Part shown: one piece after another, positions 51,756-60,050 of the stretch
Position numbering within the stretch: position 1 is the stretch's first letter
Layout: each line of letters begins with the position of its first letter
Source: Bacteroidota bacterium
GTDB lineage: Bacteria > Bacteroidota > Bacteroidia > J057 > JADKCL01
Reading direction: 5' to 3'
Assembly (NCBI GenBank): GCA_016718825.1
Contig: JADKCL010000067.1
Location: 62,001-126,000 of the forward strand
Length of the DNA stretch: 64,000 bases
Notes under the pieces: model-generated
The model's database searches: none
Seen by the model: the letters and a program-made list of their open reading frames with translations, nothing else
What the model was told of the DNA's origin: nothing
Program-made: the position numbers and the translations under genes

Positions 51756-52172
51756 TCAATTATAGCTCGAAGCCATCGCGCCTTCCTTGGTGCCGAGATA
51801 TTCCTTGAGCGAATCCATTCCTTCGCAGAAAAAGCCACCGTTGTCAGCGATCAGTTTGCCCACTTTGCGCAAAGATTTGAGTTGATGCGGCTGCCAATGA
51901 AGTCCGTCGTCTTCGGTAAGCAGGCACATCACGGTCTTTTCGGGGCGTTTGTTGGAATCGTCGGCAACTTCAGCAATGGAATAAAATCCTTCAGCTTTGG
52001 GCGTGATCACATACAGGCAGATGTCGCAGTTTTGGCGCTCGACAAGCTCCTGTTGGTAAGCCGCCTCGGTCCATACCGGCACGATCGGATTGTAATAATC
52101 CATCCGCAGATCAGGAATCAGTTCTTCGCGCCATTGGCTGTTGTTGCAGGTACCTCCGAGGAATATTTTCAT
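51756..52172 (-). CDS. Nucleoside 2-deoxyribosyltransferase-like protein
   Basis: Predicted 138-residue protein starting KIFLGGTCNNSQWREELIP, with CDICLYVITPKAEGFYSIAEVADDS, which matches the deoxyribosyltransferase-like fold (Nuc_deoxyri_tr2) including the Glu after GFYSIAE. Members may act on nucleotides in salvage or defence settings, but the true substrate is unknown. The ATG at 52172 is used because the frame to 52223 has no similarity. Confidence 0.78.
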   Translation of the reverse strand: MKIFLGGTCNNSQWREELIPDLRMDYYNPIVPVWTEAAYQQELVERQNCDICLYVITPKAEGFYSIAEVADDSNKRPEKTVMCLLTEDDGLHWQPHQLKSLRKVGKLIADNGGFFCEGMDSLKEYLGTKEGAMASSYN

Positions 52173-52238
52173 AGTGTATTGTTCAAGTAATCCGAAAATA
52201 TACCGAATTCCTGAAAAAAGCAAGTGCAGCGTTGAAGG

Positions 52239-53462
52239 TCAGGCTGCCGATCCCTTGCGCACTTTCCGCCAGATGAGTACGATGGCTGCCACAATCGTCA
52301 AAATCAAAAACAAGGCAAATGCGTTGAATCGGCCATCTTTTTTGACCTCCTTCTTGAGGTCGACATCGCCTGCGTAGCGCTTGTTTTCGTTGAGCCTGTC
52401 TTCGATTTGACTTCTGGATTTTTTCAGAATGGCCGCCAATTTGCCCGGATCGCCTTCTTCAAACGTCGATGAGATCAGTTCGGTAGAAAATTTTCCGCCA
52501 AATCTTGCGAGTGGATCAGCATTGCCTTGAATGGCCGCAGCTTCGGCGGCTGCATGGACGGCGTTGCGTGCTGCTGCCGAATCGACATCTTCTTGCAATG
52601 CCTTTTGCAGTTGCGTGAAGCGGTATTGGTTGAAGCGGTACTCGGCTTGGCGCGGTGCTTCCAAAGCAAAAATCGCCTTGCGGTCATAGACTTCTTTGGC
52701 CGTTCCGCCCGCGAGCATCCCTGCGCGCATGTAGGCGAGCGACGCCATGTAGTTGGCGTTGAAGCGGTTGGGCTCCTTACTGAGCAAGTCGCCGAGCAGT
52801 TCCAAATAGAGCGGCTGCCGTTGCTGATCGATCCGAAACGCGAGTGCGACGACATTCAAAGCCATCAAATAGCCGTTGCCATCCGGTGCCTTGGGTTTCC
52901 AGCGCAAGGAGTCTTCGAGGTAGTTGTAAAATCCGCTGTTGAAATGCGGGAAAAGCGGTGCATCCATGCCGTAGGCCTGCAGGTAGCTCACGAGCAACTG
53001 CTCCGTGCGAATCCGGCAGGGATTGGGCATCGTCGGGATCGCGCTCGCATGGGCAAGCAGCGCGCTTGCTTCCTTGAGCTTGCCTTCCGCAAGTGCCGCC
53101 ATGGCGCCGACTTCTACATCCGTGAGCAAGTTGACGTTCAGGGAAGAGTCGATCGTGGAATCATTCTTGAACGCTGCAAGGTTGGCCGCAAGCAGCTTGG
53201 AGGCTTCGGCCGGTTTCCCTGCAAAGAGGTATGCCGTCGCCAACGGGCCCAGCTTGCCTTCGGAGTCTTTTTGTAGCGCGCCGACAGTTGATTCCCAAAA
53301 GGCCTTCGACGGTTGATCGTTGTAGCCGGTGATCAGCGTGAGGAAAGTCGGTTTCGATCCGGGAAGGGACCAGGTTTTGAATTCGCCTTCGCAATTTTGC
53401 GCTTGCAGGTTGCCGAATCCCGCGATTCCCACCCAAAACAATACTTTCCAGAATACTCTCAT
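52239..53462 (-). CDS. Exported helical-repeat protein with C-terminal membrane anchor
   Basis: Predicted 407-residue protein with a signal peptide (about 1-21, ending LQAQ). A long Ala/Leu-rich helical part of TPR type follows (KLGPLATAYLFAGKPAEASKLL), and one C-terminal membrane segment (FALFLILTIVAAIVLIWRKV) precedes a basic tail. Thus it is held in the inner membrane with its bulk in the periplasm. No family or partner recognised. It follows the GT-C gene by 40 bases on the same strand, so they may be co-transcribed. Confidence 0.7.
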   Translation of the reverse strand: MRVFWKVLFWVGIAGFGNLQAQNCEGEFKTWSLPGSKPTFLTLITGYNDQPSKAFWESTVGALQKDSEGKLGPLATAYLFAGKPAEASKLLAANLAAFKNDSTIDSSLNVNLLTDVEVGAMAALAEGKLKEASALLAHASAIPTMPNPCRIRTEQLLVSYLQAYGMDAPLFPHFNSGFYNYLEDSLRWKPKAPDGNGYLMALNVVALAFRIDQQRQPLYLELLGDLLSKEPNRFNANYMASLAYMRAGMLAGGTAKEVYDRKAIFALEAPRQAEYRFNQYRFTQLQKALQEDVDSAAARNAVHAAAEAAAIQGNADPLARFGGKFSTELISSTFEEGDPGKLAAILKKSRSQIEDRLNENKRYAGDVDLKKEVKKDGRFNAFALFLILTIVAAIVLIWRKVRKGSAA

Positions 53463-53502
53463 GCCTTCAAAACCCATTAGCCGCGGCAAAGTTCCCCATT
53501 CC

Positions 53503-55095
53503 TTAGTCCACCTGCAAAAAATTCTCGGCCGGGTAGCCATCCTCATACCAGATGTAGGGAAATTCGGAGATCAGTTGTTGTAGACTGTCGAAGTCGGGCA
53601 GGTCGGAACGCAGATAGTAGAAATGTGTACTCTGCGGCTCGCGGCCCCAACAGGCCACCATTTTGTAGTTGTTGAAACGCAAATAGCCTTCCAAGGTATT
53701 CGTCATCGCCATCCATTGCGAACCATCGTTGATTTTTGGAATCCCGGGAGACCAATAGTCATGGATCATAAAAAGCGCGGGACGGTATTCATCCAGGTAC
53801 CATTCGCCGATGATCCCTTGGCGCGCAACCGTTTTGTCATTGAGGCCCCAGGTGTCGATGGCTTTCCATTCGCTGAAGAAGGGAAGGTTGCCAGCTTCGG
53901 TAATGGCCATCGTATAGCCTTTGGATTTCCATGGGCGCAGTGCTTTTCCGAGTTCGGCGCGCCCATCTTGGTGGATGCGGGGTTCGCGGGCATAGACAAA
54001 CCATTGAAAGGCAAGCATCAAAACTGCGAGCGGAATACCTGCAATCAACCATTTTCCACGAAAGGTGAATCCCGGACGCATCATTTCAACGATGGGCAAC
54101 CAAGCGACCCACATGATCGGCATGAGGATGTATTGAAAGCGGTTGGAGAAGTTCATCGCATTGGACATCAGGATCCAAGCCACCGCAAACAGTACGATGG
54201 GCGCATACAACAGCATCGTTTTGCGCCGCGCGTCTTTTTTCCATGCCGCCCAAGCCATGATCGGCAACAGGATGCCGCCCATTTTGACCACGCCGACAAA
54301 CGAAGCCTTGAGACTTGACAGGTAAAGATTGCCTTTGCCCTTGACGTAGAATGGATTTGGGAGCGGCCGGCCGAAGTAGACCCAATGCCAGATGAAATAG
54401 ATCAATCCGGGAATGCAAAACAGGAGGAGAAAGCGTTGGATGAGCTGCTTGCGAATGGGGCCCCGCAGATACCAAAGCAGGCTTGCCAGCATTCCGATGA
54501 CCAATACAACGCCCTCCGGGCGGATCAATCCGGTCAAAATTCCTGCAACCGCAAAACCCGTCGTGAGTCCTGGGCGGGATTCGTCCTCCATCAACCGTAG
54601 GAAAAACGAATAGGTCACCAAGCCGGCAAAGGCAAACACGCTTGTCCCAAACAACGCCTCGCAATAGTTCAATCCCGGGCCGGTGGCCACGATCAGGGCG
54701 CTGATTCCCGCCGCAAGCGCCGTTCCGTTCCCTCTTCGAATGTGCATGCGATAGACGAATGCCACCGTGAGGAAATGTGCCGTCAGACCCAATAATCGGG
54801 CTGCCGTCGCCACATTCAATCCGAGTTTTGCAAGCCCGGCCACCATCACCATGAACAAAAAGTCCGTCGCGCCGTCTACCGGTGCCTCGCCAATGTTCCA
54901 GACGATTCCGTGGCCTTGCGCAAGGTGGTCGGAATACCGCAACAGCATTGCGGCATCCTCAAAAGGCGGCAATTCGGATTGAAAATAGAAAAAATAGGCC
55001 CAGGCAAACGCGGCGGAGAGCACAACCAACAGCGGCAGCCAAGTCCGCATGAACTGCCGGTCAGGTGAATTCAAGGATGCTGCAGCTTCGCTCAA
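53503..55095 (-). CDS. GT-C membrane glycosyltransferase (AftB-like)
   Basis: Predicted 530-residue integral membrane protein with about ten hydrophobic segments. The first periplasmic loop reads PPFEDAAMLLRYSDHLAQGH and then GIVWNIGEAPVDGATDFLF, the pattern of prenyl-phosphate-sugar-dependent GT-C enzymes of the arabinofuranosyltransferase AftB group. A soluble C-terminal domain of about 130 residues follows. Donor and acceptor are unknown. The start is TTG at 55095. An ATG at 55050 inside it would still precede the first membrane segment. Confidence 0.78.
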   Translation of the reverse strand: MSEAAASLNSPDRQFMRTWLPLLVVLSAAFAWAYFFYFQSELPPFEDAAMLLRYSDHLAQGHGIVWNIGEAPVDGATDFLFMVMVAGLAKLGLNVATAARLLGLTAHFLTVAFVYRMHIRRGNGTALAAGISALIVATGPGLNYCEALFGTSVFAFAGLVTYSFFLRLMEDESRPGLTTGFAVAGILTGLIRPEGVVLVIGMLASLLWYLRGPIRKQLIQRFLLLFCIPGLIYFIWHWVYFGRPLPNPFYVKGKGNLYLSSLKASFVGVVKMGGILLPIMAWAAWKKDARRKTMLLYAPIVLFAVAWILMSNAMNFSNRFQYILMPIMWVAWLPIVEMMRPGFTFRGKWLIAGIPLAVLMLAFQWFVYAREPRIHQDGRAELGKALRPWKSKGYTMAITEAGNLPFFSEWKAIDTWGLNDKTVARQGIIGEWYLDEYRPALFMIHDYWSPGIPKINDGSQWMAMTNTLEGYLRFNNYKMVACWGREPQSTHFYYLRSDLPDFDSLQQLISEFPYIWYEDGYPAENFLQVD

Positions 55096-55126
55096 GTTTT
55101 TTTAGGTGAATGCGAAGGCAAATGCC

Positions 55127-55579
55127 TTATTCCCAGTAGGTATTGTCGTATTTCTCCGGATCGAAGACGATGTTCATTTCGCCGTAAACCCAAATCATAT
55201 CGCCGACCTCCACTTCATGACCCGTTTCGGTGACTGGCGGAAATTCGGCAATCGCCACGGCCATGTCGATGCTGCTGCGCACGAGCATGCTATGGTCGTT
55301 CATGTCGATGACCTTGCCTTGAATGGTGTAGTTGTGCCCGTCTCCAGGTTCCAGAAAGCGTTCCTCCTCATCGACAACTTCCATGTTGCTGCCAGAAATT
55401 TCGATTTCGAGCAGCACTTCCTCCACGGAACCGACCGGGTATTTGGCCAATTCCTCCGGACTCATGACGTAGCGGGCATTGATTTCCATGCGGCCGATGG
55501 AGCCTTTGACCATGCCTTCAAATTCGCTGTCGTCGTCCCAGCGCTCGATGTCCTTGACAATAAAGGGGTAGCGTTTCAT
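55127..55579 (-). CDS. Conserved hypothetical acidic protein
   Basis: Predicted 150-residue soluble, acidic protein starting MKRYPFIVKDIERWDDDSEF. No family recognised. A beta-rich pattern with VIDMNDHSMLVRSS and VEVGDMIWVYGEM suggests a small OB- or barrel-like fold, but this is weak. Its stop lies 31 bases from the start of the GT-C gene on the same strand. A perfect TATTTTTG lies at 55628-55621, about 41 bases before the ATG. Confidence 0.6.
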   Translation of the reverse strand: MKRYPFIVKDIERWDDDSEFEGMVKGSIGRMEINARYVMSPEELAKYPVGSVEEVLLEIEISGSNMEVVDEEERFLEPGDGHNYTIQGKVIDMNDHSMLVRSSIDMAVAIAEFPPVTETGHEVEVGDMIWVYGEMNIVFDPEKYDNTYWE

Positions 55580-55620
55580 GCTTCCTTGAATTTGGTGATT
55601 GGCCCAATTCCGGCATCGGG

Positions 55621-55628
55621 CAAAAATA
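55621..55628 (-). promoter_or_regulatory. -7 element of the 55127-55579 gene
   Basis: TATTTTTG on the minus strand is a perfect TAnnTTTG. No TTTG was found at the expected upstream distance. Confidence 0.35.
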
Positions 55629-55708
55629 GAAAATTGAGGCGGCAATTTGTTTTCTTTTCTTGGGGCGAATCAGATGCAGGCGAGATTCGGCGGATTTGTT
55701 TCAGGGAC

Positions 55709-55738
55709 TTTGGGTCTTGTCGGCATTCATTATCTTTG
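55709..55738 (+). promoter_or_regulatory. Perfect promoter of the 50-residue Cys-rich gene
   Basis: TTTG at 55709-55712, an 18-base spacer and TATCTTTG at 55731-55738. The ATG at 55743 is 4 bases after the -7 element. Confidence 0.7.
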
Positions 55739-55742
55739 ACGG

Positions 55743-55895
55743 ATGTCGTTGCTGGATCCAGACCGCCTCGCCGCCCTGTATGGCAAGAAGCCCGCTGTCA
55801 ATCAGCCGGTTCAAGGCGACATTTGTGGCAAACGGAAAAAATGCTGCAAAAAATTCAAAGCTGAACTGCGTTGCGAAGATTGCCCGTTGCGGTGA
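55743..55895 (+). CDS. Small Cys-rich protein (50 residues), probably leaderless
   Basis: Predicted 50-residue protein. The C-terminal half is KRKKCCKKFKAELRCEDCPL with a further Cys at residue 28 (GDICGKRKK), giving five Cys in a very basic context that looks metal-binding. Similar short KKCC...C-x2-C endings occur as small uncharacterised proteins in Bacteroidota. No signal peptide. Support for a real gene is a perfect TTTG-N18-TATCTTTG promoter just before the ATG and a zinc-ribbon-like pattern. The remaining frames of this stretch do not look coding. Confidence 0.6.
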   Translation: MSLLDPDRLAALYGKKPAVNQPVQGDICGKRKKCCKKFKAELRCEDCPLR

Positions 55896-55942
55896 TTTTC
55901 TAGGCTGCGGGACGAATCCAAAGCTGATTCGACCCGGAAAAC

Positions 55943-56845
55943 TCAAAACGTGCCTTCCCGGTAACCTTTGTGTACGGCGCTGATCACAAGGTAGTTGATC
56001 AAGGGCTTTTGCACGGCAAATGGCGTCCACCGAAGGAACCACCAAGCGATTTTCTGGAAGAAAGGTTTGGTCAGAAACCGGAAAATGAGGTCGCCGACTT
56101 TTCGGCTGTTGCAGCGATGCACCCAATAGATATGGTTGAGTTCGGGCCATTTTTGGGTGATGTAGCGCAGGCCGGTTGCACCGTATTCCTGCAACTGCGG
56201 GAGGGCTTCCTCCAGCGTTTTGGGTTGTGTCGTGGTGACCACGGCTTCCGCATTGAAATAAAATCTCGGCGTGAATTGCCGGTGAATCCGGTAACCGAGC
56301 TCCATGTCCTCGCCACCATAGCGGCTGATGGCTTCGTCAAAACCCTGGCATTCCTTGAAATAGATGGAAGGCAACGCCGTATTCGGAGTGATGAAATAAT
56401 TGAAAGGTACCGTCGCACCGTCGTCGTATTTCGCCACCCCGCGTTCGCTCGAATAGCGAACCCATAGATTGTTGGCGCGGTTGCGGTAGGTCACTGTGCC
56501 AATGGAAATCGAATTTCCCCGTTCCAAGATCCGCAAATGCTGATCCAACAAATCTGGCGCAGCCTCCATGTCGGAGTCCATAAATACGGTATAGGTTCCC
56601 CGGATATGGCTCAGCGTCAGGTTGCGCGTCGCTGATCGGCCCCGGTTTTCCAGATTCGGATGCGAAAAATACTGCAAGGGAAAGTGGAAATTCGCCAGCG
56701 AAAGCCATTCCAAGGTGCCGTCGGTGGAGCCGTCGACCGCCACGAGGACCTCAAAATCATTCCTCCCGATCCGATCCAATGCCGCGAGACAGTTTTTCAG
56801 CTCAGGCAGATTGTTGTAGGTGGGAATGACCAAACTGAACAGCAT
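55943..56845 (-). CDS. Glycosyltransferase family 2
   Basis: Predicted 300-residue GT-A enzyme with LFSLVIPTYNNLPELKNCLA at the N-terminus, VLVAVDGSTDGTLEWL, the metal-binding YTVFMDSDMEAAPD and a later GGEDMELGYRIHRQFTPRF with the putative catalytic base. The C-terminal part is amphipathic and basic, suggesting membrane contact. The acceptor glycan is unknown. A perfect TATTTTTG ends 4 bases before the ATG at 56845, which decides that start over the frame reaching 56959. It is divergent from nuoG. Confidence 0.9.
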   Translation of the reverse strand: MLFSLVIPTYNNLPELKNCLAALDRIGRNDFEVLVAVDGSTDGTLEWLSLANFHFPLQYFSHPNLENRGRSATRNLTLSHIRGTYTVFMDSDMEAAPDLLDQHLRILERGNSISIGTVTYRNRANNLWVRYSSERGVAKYDDGATVPFNYFITPNTALPSIYFKECQGFDEAISRYGGEDMELGYRIHRQFTPRFYFNAEAVVTTTQPKTLEEALPQLQEYGATGLRYITQKWPELNHIYWVHRCNSRKVGDLIFRFLTKPFFQKIAWWFLRWTPFAVQKPLINYLVISAVHKGYREGTF

Positions 56846-56849
56846 CGCG

Positions 56850-56857
56850 CAAAAATA
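56850..56857 (-). promoter_or_regulatory. -7 element 4 bases before the GT2 start
   Basis: TATTTTTG on the minus strand, then CGCG and ATG. Confidence 0.5.
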
Positions 56858-56963
56858 CATTTCGAGGGCATTGGAACGAATTTTTTTTCCAACGGGCGGA
56901 TGGAAGCGGTTGTCATGGTCGAATTGCTTTGTCGGTTTTGGCCGTCTGATTCGCGGCATTTTG

Positions 56964-56993
56964 TTTGTTCCTATCGAAAAACCCCTAAATTTG
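56964..56993 (+). promoter_or_regulatory. Promoter of the nuoG-like gene
   Basis: TTTG at 56964-56967, 18 bases and TAAATTTG at 56986-56993, both perfect, with a leader of about 30 bases before the ATG at 57030. Confidence 0.7.
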
Positions 56994-57029
56994 GCTCCTC
57001 AATTGTTTGTGTTCAAATCCGGTATTCGC

Positions 57030-58751
57030 ATGCCACAGATTACGATCGACGGGAAGGCATTTTCTTACGAAGGGCAGCCGATGTTGCTCCAGTTTGCCCT
57101 CGACCATGGTGTCGAGATTCCCTATTTCTGTTACCATCCAGCCATGAGCATCCCCACCAATTGCCGCATGTGCTTGGTGGATGTCGGTTTCCCCGCCACT
57201 GACCGTGCCACGGGGGCACTGAAATACGATGAAAGCGGTCAATTGATCGTGAATTGGGGCCGCAAACCCGCGACTGCCTGCAATACGCCGCTTTCGCCCA
57301 ACATGGTGGTGAAAACAAGCGCAAGCAGCGCGACGGTCAAGGAATATCAGGAGGGCGTGTTGGAATACATGCTCATCAACCACCCCCTCGATTGCCCGAT
57401 TTGCGACCAAGCCGGCGAATGTCCGCTCCAAATATGGACCTATAAATATGGTCCTGAAGGTTCGCGCTACGAATCTTCCAAGGTGCACAAACCCAAGCGC
57501 GTCGAACTCGGCCCCAACGTGGTCCTCGATGCCGAGCGTTGCATCAACTGCACACGCTGCGTGCGCTTCACCGAGGAAATCAGCAAGACCGCCCAGCTTT
57601 CCATCATCGGCAGAGGCGAGAAAAACTACCCGAGCACGGGTCCCGGCGAGATTTTCGACGATCCGTACTCCATGAACACGATCGATATCTGCCCTGTGGG
57701 TGCGCTCACGAGCAAGGATTTCAGGTTCAAGGCAAGGGTTTGGGAAATGGCCTACACGCCTGGTGTTTGCACCGGCTGCGCCAAAGGCTGCAACATCGAC
57801 GTCTGGGTCCGTGACAACAAAGTCATGCGCCTCACCCCACGCGACAACGCCGAGGTTAATCAATATTGGATGTGCGACGCAGGTCGCCTCGACATCCAAA
57901 AATTCAACGAAAACCGCCTCTCCGGTGCGCGCACCAAGGGCGACGTGCCGGTCGACATCGACAAGGCCGTTGAAAAAGCTGCCGAATTGATCAAGAAATT
58001 CGAAGGAACCGTCCATTTCATCGGTTCCTCGCGGGCTTCGCTGGAAAGCAACTACGCTTTGAAGACGCTTGCCAAAAAGGTCAGCCCCAACCACAAGGTG
58101 TTTTACCTGACGCACGAGGAAAAAGGATGGGGCGACAGCCTCCTGCGCCGCGACGACCGCAGCCCCAATGCCAAAGGATGTGAACTGCTCGGCATGGAGC
58201 CGCTCCGTCTGAGCGATTTGCTCAAGCGCTTCCATGAAGGTGAATACAAATTCATCTACATGCTCGAAGACACCGAGGCCCTGAAGGCGATCGCACCTGC
58301 CAAGTTGGATGCAATGACGATCATCGCGCATGCCACGCACCACGTGCCCGGTATGGAAAAGCTCGATGTCGTATTGCCTGCCGCAATGGAAATTGAAGCC
58401 GAAAGCACCTACATCAACGAAGACGGCAAGGCCCAATACACCAAAATGGCCAAGCAGATCACGCAAATGACACCCGAAATGTGGATGCGCCTCCCCAAGA
58501 GCCGCCTCGACAAGGCTGCCGTTGCCGTGGACCGCTGGCGCACCGTCGAAAACATCAACGACGTGCTCCCGAGCTGGAAACTGCTTTCCAACCTGAGCCG
58601 CCCATTGGCCAAGGATCTGCAGCTGAAAGACCACAAAGACGTGGTCGCCAAGCTCAAAGGCGAATTGCCAGCCTTGAAAGATTTTGAGGTGAGCTACAAG
58701 ATTCCGAAGGAAGCCTTCAAGGTCACACAGTTTGATTTTGCGATCAAATAA
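57030..58751 (+). CDS. nuoG: NADH-quinone oxidoreductase subunit G-like iron-sulfur protein
   Basis: Predicted 573-residue protein. An N-terminal 2Fe-2S ferredoxin domain has Cys in EIPYFCYHPAM, NCRMCLVDVG and TACNTP. A His/Cys-ligated cluster motif follows in LINHPLDCPICDQAGECPLQ, then CINCTRCVRFTEEI with CPVGAL, and a molybdopterin-type 4Fe4S start CTGCAKGCNIDVWV. The molybdopterin-like domain is short and, as in other NuoG, lacks a cofactor-binding role. It would hold the electron chain of complex I. No other nuo gene lies next to it, which is unusual. A promoter at 56964-56993 and terminator at 58760-58784 make it monocistronic. Confidence 0.88.
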   Translation: MPQITIDGKAFSYEGQPMLLQFALDHGVEIPYFCYHPAMSIPTNCRMCLVDVGFPATDRATGALKYDESGQLIVNWGRKPATACNTPLSPNMVVKTSASSATVKEYQEGVLEYMLINHPLDCPICDQAGECPLQIWTYKYGPEGSRYESSKVHKPKRVELGPNVVLDAERCINCTRCVRFTEEISKTAQLSIIGRGEKNYPSTGPGEIFDDPYSMNTIDICPVGALTSKDFRFKARVWEMAYTPGVCTGCAKGCNIDVWVRDNKVMRLTPRDNAEVNQYWMCDAGRLDIQKFNENRLSGARTKGDVPVDIDKAVEKAAELIKKFEGTVHFIGSSRASLESNYALKTLAKKVSPNHKVFYLTHEEKGWGDSLLRRDDRSPNAKGCELLGMEPLRLSDLLKRFHEGEYKFIYMLEDTEALKAIAPAKLDAMTIIAHATHHVPGMEKLDVVLPAAMEIEAESTYINEDGKAQYTKMAKQITQMTPEMWMRLPKSRLDKAAVAVDRWRTVENINDVLPSWKLLSNLSRPLAKDLQLKDHKDVVAKLKGELPALKDFEVSYKIPKEAFKVTQFDFAIK

Positions 58752-58759
58752 GAAATAGA

Positions 58760-58784
58760 AAAAGCGCCTCCGGGCGCTTTTTTT
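58760..58784 (+). terminator. Terminator of the nuoG-like gene
   Basis: Stem AAAGCGCC/GGCGCTTT with a TCC loop followed by a T run, about 10 bases after the stop. Confidence 0.85.
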
Positions 58785-58982
58785 GTTGGGGGTCAGTGAA
58801 GGGCTGGGGAGTGAATTTGAGTTGTTGTAGGGATCTCGAGGATCCCAACCAAACCTGTCCCTGGCTTTACCCCTAACCGGCAACAATTTGATTTTGTACA
58901 CATTACAAACAACTATGCTCACTGAACGACTTTCACGTGGGTCATTATCAATATGTTCATAGGATTTCGATCCCACCCAATC

Positions 58983-59156
58983 CTACTTACACCCACATCC
59001 CCGCCTCGAAAAATCCAGAATCGTCATCGGTGGTTTGGTCACATGCTTCGCCGCGCGGTGCGCGACGCGTTTGTGCACACGGTAGGGCGAACTGCAGGCA
59101 CCAACGCCGGCGGCAATCAATAAAAACACGGATAGGATGAAAACAAACCTTCTCAT
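58983..59156 (-). CDS. Small lipoprotein with a CGCK end
   Basis: Predicted 57-residue lipoprotein: MRRFVFILSVFLLIAAGVGAC is a lipoprotein signal with Cys near residue 21, then a basic mature part of about 37 residues (HKRVAHRAAKHVTKPPM) ending RRGCGCK. Family not recognised. The ATG at 59156 is chosen because it opens the signal. It is minus strand and convergent with nuoG. Confidence 0.55.
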   Translation of the reverse strand: MRRFVFILSVFLLIAAGVGACSSPYRVHKRVAHRAAKHVTKPPMTILDFSRRGCGCK

Positions 59157-59374
59157 GGATGACCTCCTCCCAAAGATGAAGACAAATCCGTAACGAAGGA
59201 CCTCGCGCTGCAAACATATTCAGCGGGCGGATGTTTAGAAGCTGGAAGCGAATGTAAATCCGCTGTCGCGTGAATTGGATTCTTTGTTTTCTAATCCGCG
59301 GCGGGGGTCGTATTTTGCGTCTGGTTTCGATGGCCTATCCATCATGGTTTTTACTACAAGAAAAGAATTGACTT

Positions 59375-59971
59375 ATGGCTTTTACACTTCCTGCATTGCC
59401 TTACGCGTATGACGCGCTTGAGCCGCACATCGACGCCCGCACGATGGAGATTCACCACTCCAAGCACCACGCGGCCTATACCAACAACCTCAATGCCGCC
59501 ATCGAAGGCACCGACCTCGCTGGCAAAACCATTGAGGAAATTTTGGCGACTGCCTTGAGCGGCGCACCTGCCATCCGCAACAATGGTGGCGGATTCTGGA
59601 ACCACAACCTCTTTTGGGAAGTCCTGAGCCCAACGGGCGGCGGCGAACCAACCGGCGCACTCGCAGCAGCGATTGCACGTGACTTCGGTTCATTCGCAGA
59701 TTTCAAGACCAAATTCAATGCTGCTGCAGCAACACGTTTCGGCTCCGGCTGGGCTTGGTTGATCAAAGGCAAGGATGGTGCTTTGACCGTGACGAGCACC
59801 CCCAATCAGGACAATGCCCTGATGGAGCCCGGCACCGGTACGCCGATCCTCGGCTTGGATGTCTGGGAGCATGCCTATTACCTCCACTACCAAAACCGCC
59901 GTCCAGACTACATCAACGCATTCTGGAACGTCGTGAACTGGGAAAAAGTCGCTGCCTGGTACGGCAAGTAA
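59375..59971 (+). CDS. Superoxide dismutase (Fe/Mn family)
   Basis: Predicted 198-residue cytoplasmic enzyme that dismutates superoxide. The metal ligands are seen in MEIHHSKHHAAYTNN (His near 27), FWNHNLFWEVL (His near 75) and LDVWEHAYYLHYQNRR (Asp and His near 161-165). GGGFWNHNLFW and FGSGWAWL are family signatures. Which metal is used cannot be decided with confidence. There is no signal peptide. A shared hairpin at 59998-60029 ends the transcript. Confidence 0.95.
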   Translation: MAFTLPALPYAYDALEPHIDARTMEIHHSKHHAAYTNNLNAAIEGTDLAGKTIEEILATALSGAPAIRNNGGGFWNHNLFWEVLSPTGGGEPTGALAAAIARDFGSFADFKTKFNAAAATRFGSGWAWLIKGKDGALTVTSTPNQDNALMEPGTGTPILGLDVWEHAYYLHYQNRRPDYINAFWNVVNWEKVAAWYGK

Positions 59972-59997
59972 TCGATTCTCAAGAAAACATCAATGAA

Positions 59998-60029
59998 AAT
60001 GGGGCTGCGGAATAACCACAGCCCCATTT
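59998..60029. terminator. Bidirectional terminator between SOD and thioredoxin genes
   Basis: AATGGGGCTG/CAGCCCCATT with a small internal mismatch and A/T tracts at both ends, between convergent genes. Confidence 0.75.
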
Positions 60030-60050
60030 CTATTTTGGTAGCGGATAAAC

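Noticed and set aside
58830..58846. Short inverted repeat GGGATC-TCGAG-GATCCC
   Set aside because: Only 6 bp of stem with no T run or gene context to give it a role.
56985..58976. 663-codon minus-strand frame opposite nuoG
   Set aside because: The plus strand encodes a complete NuoG with all Cys motifs. The antisense frame has no family similarity and is open because of codon bias.
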